Origin: Polynucleobacter sp. 71A-WALBACH
Lineage (GTDB): Bacteria > Pseudomonadota > Gammaproteobacteria > Burkholderiales > Burkholderiaceae
Direction of reading: 5' to 3'
NCBI RefSeq assembly: GCF_018882365.1
Contig: NZ_JACVOP010000001.1
Location: 1,425,341-1,489,340 of the forward strand
DNA: 64,000 bases
The notes under the pieces were generated by a model. That model was not told the DNA's origin, did not search any database, and was given only the letters and a program-made list of their open reading frames with translations. A program made the position numbers and the translations under genes. Shown here piece after piece: positions 47,995-56,960 of the stretch (positions within the stretch are counted from its first letter, which is position 1; every line of letters starts with the position of its first letter).

Positions 47995-49515
47995 TTAGGA
48001 ATTTTTTGAGGAGTTGAGAATATTTTGCAATACAGCGCTCTTTAGTAGCTTACCGACGTTAGAGTGGGGAAGAGTTTCATAAAAGTGGATACGTTTTGGT
48101 GTTTGAACGGGGCCTAAGAGCTCGCGAACAAAAGAAATTAGGGTGGCCTCATCAGCTTGCTGGCCAGGACGAATTTGTACTGCGGCTTGCACGCATTCTC
48201 CCCATTTATCATCTGGCACACCAAAGACTAGGCATTCATGAACTGCGGGGTGTTGGCTTAAGGCATTTTCAACATCCACTGGATAAACATTGAAGCCACC
48301 AGTAATCACAAGATCTTTTAATCGATCCTTTAAATAGAGGTATCCGCGCTCATCAATGAGCCCCCGGTCGCCGGTATGAAGCCAGCCATTCTTAATTGTT
48401 TCACTGGTCTTTTCAGGCATACGCCAGTAACCCGTCATTAGTAAATCACCTCGAGCCACTACTTCTCCAATTTCATCGGTAGGAAGTAGGGTGCCATCCG
48501 GTCCCATGATTGCAACATCGTTAAACCAGGTTGTGCGACCTACTGATGCCCAGTTGTTGGGATCTTCGAAATCTTCTGGCTGCATGATCGTGAGAATTTG
48601 TGGTGCTTCCGTTTGACCGTAGGTAGTACAAAGGACTGGTCCAAAAAATTCACGGACAGCCCGCACTTTCTCTGGTGGCATAGGAGCGCCTCCATAGATT
48701 AGTCTGCGCAGATTTGGATAGTCTTTACGTGAAGCATTAGGAAGAGCCATCAACATATACAGCAGGGTAGGAGGCATAAAGCAGGCTGTACCACCACGCT
48801 CCTTAAATGCAGTGCGAACAACTTCTGCGCCTGATCCATCCAGGATCACATGACATCCACCTTGGGCTAGGATTGGTACGATATAGGTCGATGTGCCATG
48901 AGTTATAGGTGCAGCCACGATATAGCGCTCATTCTCATCAAATCCCCAGGCATGAATCTGGTTGGTAATATTCGCCATCCATGCGCGATAAGGTTGCATA
49001 ACCCCTTTAGGCGCTCCGGTAGTGCCGCCAGTAAATTTAATGGCTTGAATGGCATCTAGCGGGAGGTCGAATGGTAGAGCAGAAGCCCCATTATTTTGTT
49101 GGATCAAGCCCCCAATAGTTTTTATTGAGGGTTCATCTTCATCTTTTCCTGTGCGAATAAATGTAGCGGGAGCATCGACCAGAAGATCCGCGCAAGCTTC
49201 ATCGTAAACAATGAGGCTTGGTTCTGTGATGTCGATAATGCGGCGAATTTCTGGCCGAGTACTTTTGGGATTGAGTGGAACCCACACTTTTCCAGAGGCC
49301 AAAATTGCTAGTAGGGCAACGATGTGGTCAGCATTGTTTCCAGAGCAAATAGCTACCCGGCTTTGGAGGCTGGGATCCAGCGCCATTAGGCCAGCGGCAA
49401 GCGCTTTTACCTTTGAAGCTAATTCTTGGTAGCTAATCTGGCCCGTAGGTGTATCTATGGCTGTACGATTTGGCCAACGCAAAGATGCTCGCCATAAAAA
49501 GTCGATTGGAAACAT
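47995..49515 (-). CDS. AMP-forming acyl/aryl-CoA ligase
   Basis: ANL-superfamily synthetase of 506 residues that activates a carboxylic acid with ATP and CoA. P-loop-like motif is KFTGGTTGAPKGVMQPYRAW, adenylate block CTTYGQTEAPQIL, hinge GYLYLKDRLKDLVITGGFNV and the catalytic Lys near the C-terminus in NVGKLLKSAVL. The missing long-chain FadD features and the size suggest a medium, short or aromatic acid, but substrate choice cannot be read. 10 bp upstream of the citrate-synthase-like gene in the same operon. Confidence 0.9.
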   Translation of the reverse strand: MFPIDFLWRASLRWPNRTAIDTPTGQISYQELASKVKALAAGLMALDPSLQSRVAICSGNNADHIVALLAILASGKVWVPLNPKSTRPEIRRIIDITEPSLIVYDEACADLLVDAPATFIRTGKDEDEPSIKTIGGLIQQNNGASALPFDLPLDAIQAIKFTGGTTGAPKGVMQPYRAWMANITNQIHAWGFDENERYIVAAPITHGTSTYIVPILAQGGCHVILDGSGAEVVRTAFKERGGTACFMPPTLLYMLMALPNASRKDYPNLRRLIYGGAPMPPEKVRAVREFFGPVLCTTYGQTEAPQILTIMQPEDFEDPNNWASVGRTTWFNDVAIMGPDGTLLPTDEIGEVVARGDLLMTGYWRMPEKTSETIKNGWLHTGDRGLIDERGYLYLKDRLKDLVITGGFNVYPVDVENALSQHPAVHECLVFGVPDDKWGECVQAAVQIRPGQQADEATLISFVRELLGPVQTPKRIHFYETLPHSNVGKLLKSAVLQNILNSSKNS

Positions 49516-49544
49516 GCGGGGTACTACTCCTGTCTTATATTTAG

Positions 49545-50537
49545 TTATTCAGCTTTAGCGCCAGAGGCTTTTACGACTTCACGCCAACGCTTTACCTCGG
49601 CTGTCTCAAAGTCACGCATTTTCTCTGGCGAACCAGGCTCAGGTGTTGCTGCTAACTCCTGTAGACGTTGACGTACATCAGGAGCTGTTAACGCCTTATT
49701 GAGCGCAGCGTTGAGTTTATCGATAATCGGCTTTGGTGTTCCTGCTGGAGCGGCTAAGGCAAACCAAGATTGCACGTCAAAGTTTGGATACCCAGACTCA
49801 GCAAGTGTTGGCACATCGGGGAGTAAGGAAGAACGTTGCGCACTCGTAATGGCAATTGGGCGGAGTTTTCCACTTTGAATATGAGGCATTGCAGAAGGGG
49901 CGTTATCGAACATGGAGTCTACTTGACCGCCGAGTAAATCAGTCACAGCCGGGGCGCTACCTTTATAAGGGATGTGCAGCATTTTGACTTTCGACTGCAT
50001 CTTAAACATCTCGCCGGAGAGATGAATAGATGAGCCATTACCAGAGGATGCAAAAGTGATCCCATCTTTTGATTCTTTTGCATAACGCACATAATCTGCG
50101 ACAGTTTTGATTGGTAGATTTGGATTTACCACCAAAATATTAGGAATCTTGGCAATCATGCCAACAGGATCTAAATCTTTGAGTGCGTCATATCCAAGCT
50201 TGGGATACAGGGACATATTGATGGTATTGGCAATTGAAAAGGCATAAAGGGTATAGCCATCAGCGGGAGATCGTGCAACTATTTCTGCACCTAAATTACT
50301 ATTGGCGCCAGGTTTATTTTCAACAATAATTGATTGCCCTAAGCTATTGCCCATCTTTACCGCTACTAAGCGCGTCAACACATCAGTAGCTCCTCCTGCA
50401 GAGTAGCCAACAATGATCTTGATGGATTTATCTGGCCAGTTTGAATTCGTCTGGGCATATGCGGAAATTGATGTTGAGCAAGCTAGAGTAGTCAGCCAAA
50501 TTAAGAAACCTCTGCGCCTCTGAAAATTTAAAGACAT
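49545..50537 (-). CDS. Bug/TctC-family periplasmic binding protein
   Basis: Solute-binding protein of the tripartite tricarboxylate transporter (TTT) type, about 330 residues. A signal peptide (FQRRRGFLIWLTTLACSTSI, cleavage near AYAQ) precedes the Bug blocks: WPDKSIKIIVGYSAGGATDV, LAVNPNLP-like LVVNPNLPIKTVADYVRY and AVAAPAGTPKPI-like ALAAPAGTPKPIIDKLNAAL. No TctA or TctB membrane gene occurs in the window, so it is an orphan receptor. AGGGGG 7 bp before ATG 50537 favours that start over two upstream ATGs. First gene of the leftward operon. Confidence 0.9.
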   Translation of the reverse strand: MSLNFQRRRGFLIWLTTLACSTSISAYAQTNSNWPDKSIKIIVGYSAGGATDVLTRLVAVKMGNSLGQSIIVENKPGANSNLGAEIVARSPADGYTLYAFSIANTINMSLYPKLGYDALKDLDPVGMIAKIPNILVVNPNLPIKTVADYVRYAKESKDGITFASSGNGSSIHLSGEMFKMQSKVKMLHIPYKGSAPAVTDLLGGQVDSMFDNAPSAMPHIQSGKLRPIAITSAQRSSLLPDVPTLAESGYPNFDVQSWFALAAPAGTPKPIIDKLNAALNKALTAPDVRQRLQELAATPEPGSPEKMRDFETAEVKRWREVVKASGAKAE

Positions 50538-51044
50538 TACCATCCCCCTAAGTTCATTTTTAGATCGCACCCCAGATTATTTGTAATATGGTGCACTTGT
50601 TGTTTGATGAAAATATTACATGACAAACGATATAAGGTGCTTAAAGTGGGGTTATGCATTGATTTGTGGCACCCCCTAACTCTGAAATAATCCTAATCTT
50701 ATGTTGAGTTGGGATGCTGAATTACTAGAGAAAATCTGGTCAATTCTGTCTTTACCGATATTGTTTGGTTTCCATAAGAGCATTTGGAGCTCATTACATC
50801 TTCAATTTGGTGCAGTGCATGCATTTGAATTATTTGTGCACCAATGTGTTTAATTGTGAGAGATAGCGCTAAGAATCGCTCTCTATAGTTTGATGCTTAA
50901 TCAATTCGTGCTGCTACTCGCCATAAGGCTAGTCTTTTAGGGTATACCAGCACGCAAAAGAGATGACGAAGATCAATATTTCAAAAATAGAATATTGCTA
51001 CACTGATTAGTAAGTGCATGTAAAAAATTATTAGGAGATTAGTT
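50538..51044. promoter_or_regulatory. 507-bp divergent control region of the catabolic locus
   Basis: No gene is recognisable. Several symmetrical elements stand out: TTGGTGCA (50807-50814) with TGCACCAA (50837-50844), and GGTGCAC again at 50590-50596; AGAG-AT-AGCG facing CGCTCTCT (50859-50884); and CAATATT-N10-AATATTG (50974-50997), 24 bp in all and about 50 bp before the binding-protein gene. These look like operator half-sites for one or more regulators, but no regulator gene is in the locus. Promoter boxes are not clear enough to call. Confidence 0.45.
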
Positions 51045-52196
51045 ATGAAATCAATCGTTTCAGCTTTAGTCCTTGCGCTGTGCTCCAGCCTCTCTTTTAG
51101 TGTTTCCGCTAAAGATACGGTCAAGATTGCCTACATCGGGCCTTTGACTGGCGGTGTGTCAGCCAATGGTATCGGTGGCCGAAACTCAGCAGATCTCGCG
51201 GTGCGTTTGAGAAACCAAGATCCAAATGCGAAATATAAATATGAATTAGTTTCGGCAGATGATGAATGTAAGCCAAACGTTGGCGTACAGGTTGCAACAA
51301 AGATTGCCTCTGATAGCTCCATCATTGCCGGCGTAACGCACTATTGCTCAGCAGTAGCAATGAGCACGGTAGACGTTTATCACAAATTTGGCCTTCCAGT
51401 CATGGTGTGGGGAGCGGTTTTGCCTGAAATTACTTATGCAAATGACTTTAAAGAAATACATCGTGTAAATGGCACCATGATTAATCAAAATGAGGTTGCT
51501 GCCAAATTTCTGACTGGTTTGGGTTATAAAAAGTGGGTCATTATTCATGACACTACTGACTACGGTAAAGGTCACAATAAGTACTTCACTCAATTCTTAA
51601 CCAAAAATGGTGGACAAATTCTTGGAACGTTTGGCGTTACCGCTGATCAGCAAGACTTTACCGCTGAGTTGACGAAGATTAAGGAGTTGAAGCCAGAGGT
51701 CGTTTACTTTGGCGGCCTGACACCTATCGGTATTCGCATTCGTACACAAATGGATCGCCTTGGAATTAAGGCTGTATTCGAGGGGACATCTGGTATTAAG
51801 TCTGATGCCTATATTGAAGGTTTAGGTAAATTATCAGAAGGCTCCTTGTCCTTTATTGAGGGAGCGCCATGGGAAAAGTTACCAGGTGGCTTGGAATTCA
51901 CTGCTAAATATAGCCAGCAAAAATATCCTGATGCTCCTGAGGCCTATGGCCCATTTGCATACACAGCTGCTAACCTAATCATGGATGCTATTGAAAAGGC
52001 TGGCCCAAATCGCAAGAAGGTAATGGATGTCCTCAACAAGACCAACAATGTAGAGACCATCATCGGAAAGGTAAGTTTTGACGACCATCGTCAAAATATT
52101 GTTCCTTTGATTTCTAAATATGTTGCTCAAGATGGCAAGTGGGTTGTTTGGGAAGATAGCTTGTATGCAAAGAAGCAACGTAAATTAGGGCAATAA
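51045..52196 (+). CDS. ABC transporter periplasmic substrate-binding protein (branched-chain amino acid/amide type)
   Basis: Leu/Ile/Val-binding-like receptor, 383 residues. The signal peptide runs to about SVSAKD (MKSIVSALVLALCSSLSFSV). Family blocks are VKIAYIGPLTGGVSANG and GQDFTAELTKI-like QQDFTAELTKIKELKPEVVY, with LGYKKWVIIHDTTDYGKG as the sheet segment. ATTAGGAGATTAGTT gives a strong ribosome binding site. It feeds the LivHMGF-type importer encoded downstream; such receptors also bind amides, aromatic acids or urea, so the ligand is open. Confidence 0.92.
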   Translation: MKSIVSALVLALCSSLSFSVSAKDTVKIAYIGPLTGGVSANGIGGRNSADLAVRLRNQDPNAKYKYELVSADDECKPNVGVQVATKIASDSSIIAGVTHYCSAVAMSTVDVYHKFGLPVMVWGAVLPEITYANDFKEIHRVNGTMINQNEVAAKFLTGLGYKKWVIIHDTTDYGKGHNKYFTQFLTKNGGQILGTFGVTADQQDFTAELTKIKELKPEVVYFGGLTPIGIRIRTQMDRLGIKAVFEGTSGIKSDAYIEGLGKLSEGSLSFIEGAPWEKLPGGLEFTAKYSQQKYPDAPEAYGPFAYTAANLIMDAIEKAGPNRKKVMDVLNKTNNVETIIGKVSFDDHRQNIVPLISKYVAQDGKWVVWEDSLYAKKQRKLGQ

Positions 52197-52241
52197 ATTT
52201 AGTTTTATTGTTGGCAACCGAAGTGGTGAGGGTGATAGTGC

Positions 52242-53174
52242 ATGTCGTTTGATATCTTTTTGCAGTACCTGCTTAACGGCTTAATGTTAGGCGTTATTTA
52301 CGCGATTGTTGCAGTAGGATTCACACTCTACTTCGGTGTTTTAGACGTCATTAAGTTCTCGCATGGCGATATTTTGATGGTAGGGGCTTTTGCTGGCCTC
52401 ACTGCTTATATTGGCATTGCGGGCACTTTTGATTCCCCTTGGCTACAACTCTTAGTGCTTGTCCTCATTAGCCTCTCGGTAGCTGCTTTCTTGGGTGCAG
52501 TCATTGCGCGCTACTTAATTCTGCCTTTGCAAAAGGCTCCCCCCATCAATACGCTACTAGTCACCTTGATGTTGGGATTGGCCTTGCGTGAAGCAGTACG
52601 CCTGTTTTATCCAAACGGCTCCAATCCAAAACCCTTTCCAAGGTTGCTGCCAACAGATGGAATCTCTCTTGGTGAATTTACCTTGCGCTCAGATAGTTTG
52701 ATTTTGCTATTAACTGGAATTATCTGCATCGTTGCTGTTCAAAGGCTGATTACCCGGAGCAAGATTGGTTTAGCAATTAGGGCAGTTGCGCAAGATAGTG
52801 AAACCGCTCGCATCATGGGGATTAATTTCCGCCAAATCGTTTTAATTACTTTTATGCTTGGATCTGCATTAGCAGCCTTAGCCGGAGTAATGAATGGACT
52901 GTATTACAACGAAGTGAACTTCAGCATGGGTCTTTTACTTGGGGTCATCGGTTTTTCTGCGGCGGTTGTTGGTGGTCTCGGCAACTTCTATGGAGCCATT
53001 GTTGGTGGATTTCTGTTTGCAGCACTACAGACTATTGGCGCAGTTTTGTTGCCGGCGATTTTGCCTGATGTTCCCAGTGCCTATAAGGATGTTTTTGCAT
53101 TCACTGTAATTATTATCATCATGGGATTAAAGCCAACAGGTTTGATTTCTGAAAAATCAAGCGAGCGAGTATAA
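52242..53174 (+). CDS. Branched-chain-type ABC permease, LivH-like
   Basis: First membrane subunit of the importer, 310 residues with about 8 hydrophobic segments. Typical N-terminus LLNGLMLGVIYAIVAVGFTL and the LivH block VIKFSHGDILMVGAF; the cytoplasmic EAA-like loop reads IRAVAQDSETARIMGINF, which contacts the ATPases. Starts 45 bp after the binding-protein gene and is followed 2 bp later by the LivM homologue. Confidence 0.93.
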   Translation: MSFDIFLQYLLNGLMLGVIYAIVAVGFTLYFGVLDVIKFSHGDILMVGAFAGLTAYIGIAGTFDSPWLQLLVLVLISLSVAAFLGAVIARYLILPLQKAPPINTLLVTLMLGLALREAVRLFYPNGSNPKPFPRLLPTDGISLGEFTLRSDSLILLLTGIICIVAVQRLITRSKIGLAIRAVAQDSETARIMGINFRQIVLITFMLGSALAALAGVMNGLYYNEVNFSMGLLLGVIGFSAAVVGGLGNFYGAIVGGFLFAALQTIGAVLLPAILPDVPSAYKDVFAFTVIIIIMGLKPTGLISEKSSERV

Positions 53175-53176
53175 GT

Positions 53177-54319
53177 ATGAAGCTATTAATCACTACTTTT
53201 GTATTGGGTTTGCTATATAGCATGCTTTTGCTAGGCTCAGAGAATCAAGTTGAGGTTGGGGGCTTAGTTATCTTGGCTTTCGTTGTCAGTGTAATTGGCA
53301 AGAAGATGGGTCTCATGGAGCGTCTCGCTGCTGCTGTACGAGAACACCCCCAGTTTCCCGCATACGCTTCCGTTGCGGGCGTACTGATAACAATCGTGGT
53401 GTTTCATAACTCCCATTTTGCTTTACTGATGCTGGCAACGGTTTTGATCTACTCCATGGTTTGTCTTGGTTTAAATATTCAGTTCGGCTATGTCGGAATT
53501 GTGAACTTTGCTGGAGCTGCGTTCTTTGGCATTGGTAGTTATACAGCAGCCGTTTTAGCGACTCATACTGCTGTCCCACATCTGGTCATCCTTGTGTTGG
53601 CCGCATGTGTATCAGCGCTGATTGGATCGATCCTTATTTATCCGGTATTGAGAACTCGAGGTCACTATGCCGCCTTGGTAACCATTGCATTCGGTATTTT
53701 GTTTAGGAATTTTCTAGAAGTAAACGATACCTTGGGTGGCCCGCAGGGAATGAAAATCCCAGCCCTGAATTTATTTGGCTGGAATCTCTCAAACGGAATT
53801 GAGATCGCCGGATACGAAATTTCCTTTTATATTCCTTATCTGTTAATTGCACTCATTCTATTGATTTTGAGCTTCAAAATTACCCGAAACTTAGAGCGTT
53901 CATGGATTGGCTTAAGTATGGACATGGTGCGTACTGATGAGATTGCGGCCTCTACATTTGGCGTCAATATTGCGCACTGGAAAATTGTGGCATTTACATT
54001 GGGCAATTTCATAGCTGGTATGGCTGGTGCCTTATATGGAATGATGACTGCCTATGTAGCTCCTAATAACTTTACCTTTGCCGACTCATTAATTTTGGTC
54101 TCCATTGTCATTTTGGGCGGTATTGGCAACCCCTGGGGAATTATTCCTGCCGCTGCTATTGTGGTCATCCTTCCCGAGAAGTTGCAGTTCATTCAAGAGT
54201 ATCGTTTTTTACTCTATGCGATTGTTGTTATTTTGATTCTGCTATTCCGTCCTGATGGCCTATTGCCGCGCCGCATCCGAGAGTATTTCCCCGGCAAGAA
54301 AGCGGGGGGTAAAAAATGA
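53177..54319 (+). CDS. Branched-chain-type ABC permease, LivM-like
   Basis: Second membrane subunit, 380 residues. An N-terminal extension of about 75 residues with two extra hydrophobic segments precedes the LivM core: LNIQFGYVGIVNFAGAAFFG and the EAA-like loop GLSMDMVRTDEIAASTFGVN. The end, FRPDGLLPRRIREYFPGKKA, is typical. The stop overlaps the ATP-binding gene by 4 bp (ATGA). Confidence 0.93.
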   Translation: MKLLITTFVLGLLYSMLLLGSENQVEVGGLVILAFVVSVIGKKMGLMERLAAAVREHPQFPAYASVAGVLITIVVFHNSHFALLMLATVLIYSMVCLGLNIQFGYVGIVNFAGAAFFGIGSYTAAVLATHTAVPHLVILVLAACVSALIGSILIYPVLRTRGHYAALVTIAFGILFRNFLEVNDTLGGPQGMKIPALNLFGWNLSNGIEIAGYEISFYIPYLLIALILLILSFKITRNLERSWIGLSMDMVRTDEIAASTFGVNIAHWKIVAFTLGNFIAGMAGALYGMMTAYVAPNNFTFADSLILVSIVILGGIGNPWGIIPAAAIVVILPEKLQFIQEYRFLLYAIVVILILLFRPDGLLPRRIREYFPGKKAGGKK

Positions 54320-55101
54320 ACCAAATCAAAAATAAGATTCTGGAAGCCAGTAATCTCACAATGCGTTTTGGTGGCGTTACTGCTTTGGATTCCCTGAATT
54401 TGCATGTAAATGAGGGTGAGGTTCTTGGTCTCTTAGGCCCAAATGGATCTGGTAAGACAACATTCTTTAATGTGATTACCGGCCTTTATCAGGCTACCTC
54501 TGGCAATGTGTCGTTCAGGGGCAAAGATCTTACCGACGCCAGTGCTCAAGAGGTTTATCGTGAGGCAATTACTCGAACCTTTCAAAGATCAAGGCTGTCT
54601 TTGCCTTTAACCGTGTTTGACAATATTGCGATTGGTGATAATCGCCGTCTCAATACCGGCTTATTTTTCAATCTTTTTAAACGAAAAGAATTTAAAGAAG
54701 AGTATGACCGAGTGGTGGAGCAAGTAAATCAATTGCTCCTAACCTTTAATCCTAAGTTAGCGGGGAAAATTTTTGAGCCTGTCGCCAGCCTCCCCATGAT
54801 TGATCGTCGCCGTATTGAGATTTGTCGTGCATTAATTAGTGAGCCAGATCTTCTGTTGCTCGATGAGCCTTCTGCGGGTATGACTCACGATGAAACGGCA
54901 GAGGTGATGGATGATATTTTGCAAGTCCGAAGCAAAATCAAGCCGTTCACTATTATTTTGATTGAGCATGAAATGGGTCTCATTCAGCGAATGACTGAAC
55001 GCTGCATTGTGTTGAATTACGGCAAAAAAATTGCTGAGGGTACCTATGATGAGATTGTTAATAATCCTGAGGTTCAGGTTGCCTACTTAGGACAAGAATA
55101 A
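54316..55101 (+). CDS. ABC transporter ATP-binding protein, LivG-like
   Basis: First ATPase of the importer, 261 residues. Walker A is LLGPNGSGKTTFFNVITG; Walker B is LLLLDEPSAGMTHDET; the signature position before it, LPMIDRRRIEICRAL, is divergent from LSGGQ, and the H-loop His lies in ILIEHEMGLIQ. It overlaps livM by 4 bp and livF follows after 2 bp, so all five transporter genes are one operon. Confidence 0.93.
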   Translation: MNQIKNKILEASNLTMRFGGVTALDSLNLHVNEGEVLGLLGPNGSGKTTFFNVITGLYQATSGNVSFRGKDLTDASAQEVYREAITRTFQRSRLSLPLTVFDNIAIGDNRRLNTGLFFNLFKRKEFKEEYDRVVEQVNQLLLTFNPKLAGKIFEPVASLPMIDRRRIEICRALISEPDLLLLDEPSAGMTHDETAEVMDDILQVRSKIKPFTIILIEHEMGLIQRMTERCIVLNYGKKIAEGTYDEIVNNPEVQVAYLGQE

Positions 55102-55103
55102 TC

Positions 55104-55811
55104 ATGAACTTGCTCAATATTCGCAATATTTATACGGCCTATGATCGTATTGATGTGCTTGAGGATGTATCGATTGAAGTGAAGCAGGGAGAAATTACCT
55201 GCATCTTGGGTGCCAATGGCGCTGGCAAGTCCACTTTAATTCGATCTATCTTAGGATTAACTCCTGCAAATCGCGGTGAAGTGCTATTTAAGAATGTTGA
55301 TATTACACATCTACCTTCTCACCGCATTATCGAGCAAGGCATTGCTTGTGTTCCAGAGGGTCGCAGAGTCTTTCCCCGAATGACGGTCGATGAAAACCTC
55401 TCTGCTGGTGCATATCTGGTCAAAGATAAGAATGTCATTGAAGAGCGTCGTGCTCATGTGAAGGCTTTATTTCCCCGTCTTGCGGAGCGCTCTGCGCAGC
55501 TTGCTGGAACGATGTCTGGTGGTGAGCAGGCTATGCTGGCAATTAGCCGCAGCTTAATGAGCTCACCAGACCTACTGATTTTTGATGAGCCATCCTTAGG
55601 GCTATCCCCACTCTTTGTTAAAGAGAACTTCAAAATTATCAAAGAGATCAATCAGATGGGGACAACGGTATTATTGGTTGAGCAAAATGTACGTCAAACT
55701 TTGGCGATTGCTCATCGTGGGTACGTCATCTCTAAAGGGCGAGTAGTTGCTCAAGGCGACGCAAAAGAGCTTGCTGAGAATGCTGAAGTTCAAGCTGCTT
55801 ATTTCGGATAA
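55104..55811 (+). CDS. ABC transporter ATP-binding protein, LivF-like
   Basis: Second ATPase, 235 residues. Walker A ILGANGAGKSTLIRSILGLT, signature MSGGEQAMLAISRSLM, Walker B LLIFDEPSLGLSPLFV and H-loop-type VLLVEQNVRQTL (Gln-Asn, as is common in LivF). The block CVPEGRRVFPRMTVDENLSA is typical of LivF. The M20 peptidase gene starts 6 bp downstream. Confidence 0.94.
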   Translation: MNLLNIRNIYTAYDRIDVLEDVSIEVKQGEITCILGANGAGKSTLIRSILGLTPANRGEVLFKNVDITHLPSHRIIEQGIACVPEGRRVFPRMTVDENLSAGAYLVKDKNVIEERRAHVKALFPRLAERSAQLAGTMSGGEQAMLAISRSLMSSPDLLIFDEPSLGLSPLFVKENFKIIKEINQMGTTVLLVEQNVRQTLAIAHRGYVISKGRVVAQGDAKELAENAEVQAAYFG

Positions 55812-55817
55812 ATCATT

Positions 55818-56960
55818 GTGAATGCTAATTTAAATCCCGTAGAGTTAACCCAAGAACTCATTCGCTTTAATACTGTCAATCCGCCAGGTAACGAAGATCA
55901 AATTTGCGAGTACTTGCAGAAGATTTTAGAGTCAGCGGGTTACGAGTGTCGCAAGGTTGAGTTCGCCCCAAGACGTACGAGCTTGGTAGCGAAAATTGGT
56001 TCTTGTAGTGCATCTAAGCCGAGTATCTGCTTCACTGGTCACGTCGATGTTGTGCCTTTAGGTGCTCGCCCTTGGAGGTTCGAGCCCTTTGCTGGGGTCA
56101 TTGATGATGGGAAGCTCTATGGCCGCGGCTCAAGCGATATGAAAAGTGGTGTAGCTGCGTTTGTGGTGGCTGCAATACAAATGGCGCAAGAGGCCAAGCA
56201 GGGCGCTGGTGTCAGCATGATCATTACCGCAGGTGAGGAAACGGGCTGTGAGGGGGCATTTCATCTTGCCGCAAGCAAGGAAATTGTCGATTTTCTGGGA
56301 CCGGCTGGTTGCTTTGTAGTAGCCGAACCTACTGCTAATGAACCGCTTCTCGGGCACAAGGGGGCTTATTGGCTGAGAGCTAAAACAGAGGGGGTAACCG
56401 CTCATGGCTCGATGCCTGAAAGAGGTGAGAATGCCTTTTATAAGCTCGCTAAAGCCGCACTAACGCTCGAGAAATTTAGTTTCGATACTCCACCGCATCA
56501 GCTCATGGGGCAGGGGACGTTAAACGTTGGTACAGCGAAATCGGGACTCAATATCAACTCCGTTCCAGATGCTGCAGAAATGACCTTAGATATTCGTACT
56601 GTAGCTGGGCAGAGTCATTCCCATATTTATGGTTGTTTATGTAAGGCTTTAGGCCCAACCGTTGCGTTAGAAACCATCATAGATATTGAGGGTGTATTTA
56701 CTCCAGCAAGTGATCCATGGATGGAGCAAGTGTTTGAGCATTGCACAAAAATGAATGGTGTCCGGCCAGTAGAGAAGACAGTGTCTTATTTCACTGATGC
56801 ATCAGCCTTAAAGTCGGCAATTGGAAATCCTCCAACAGTCATACTGGGACCAGGGCAACCTGAAATGGCTCATCAAACCGATGAGTTTTGCTATGTTCAC
56901 AAGATCGAAGACGCAACTAGATTATTTGCCAACCTGATTTCTGATTGGCAAAAGACTTAA
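55818..56960 (+). CDS. M20-family metallo-deacylase (ArgE/DapE-like)
   Basis: Zinc-dependent amidohydrolase of 380 residues, removing an acyl group from an amino acid or similar amide. Metal and catalytic blocks: FTGHVDVVPLGARPW, YGRGSSDMKSGVAAFV, ITAGEETGCEGAFHLAA (catalytic Glu), VVAEPTANEP and the final His in MAHQTDEFCYVHK. A dimerisation lid domain occurs at about 175-290. GTG start, 6 bp after livF, so it belongs to the transporter operon; this suggests the imported compound is an N-acyl or amide-linked molecule. The 3' end overlaps the amidase by 4 bp, tail to tail. Confidence 0.9.
   Translation: MNANLNPVELTQELIRFNTVNPPGNEDQICEYLQKILESAGYECRKVEFAPRRTSLVAKIGSCSASKPSICFTGHVDVVPLGARPWRFEPFAGVIDDGKLYGRGSSDMKSGVAAFVVAAIQMAQEAKQGAGVSMIITAGEETGCEGAFHLAASKEIVDFLGPAGCFVVAEPTANEPLLGHKGAYWLRAKTEGVTAHGSMPERGENAFYKLAKAALTLEKFSFDTPPHQLMGQGTLNVGTAKSGLNINSVPDAAEMTLDIRTVAGQSHSHIYGCLCKALGPTVALETIIDIEGVFTPASDPWMEQVFEHCTKMNGVRPVEKTVSYFTDASALKSAIGNPPTVILGPGQPEMAHQTDEFCYVHKIEDATRLFANLISDWQKT

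Noticed and set aside
50657..50690. Possible sigma-54 promoter (TGGCAC) in the divergent region
   Set aside because: TGGCAC is present, but the required GC element at the right distance (TTGC) is absent and no activator gene is near.
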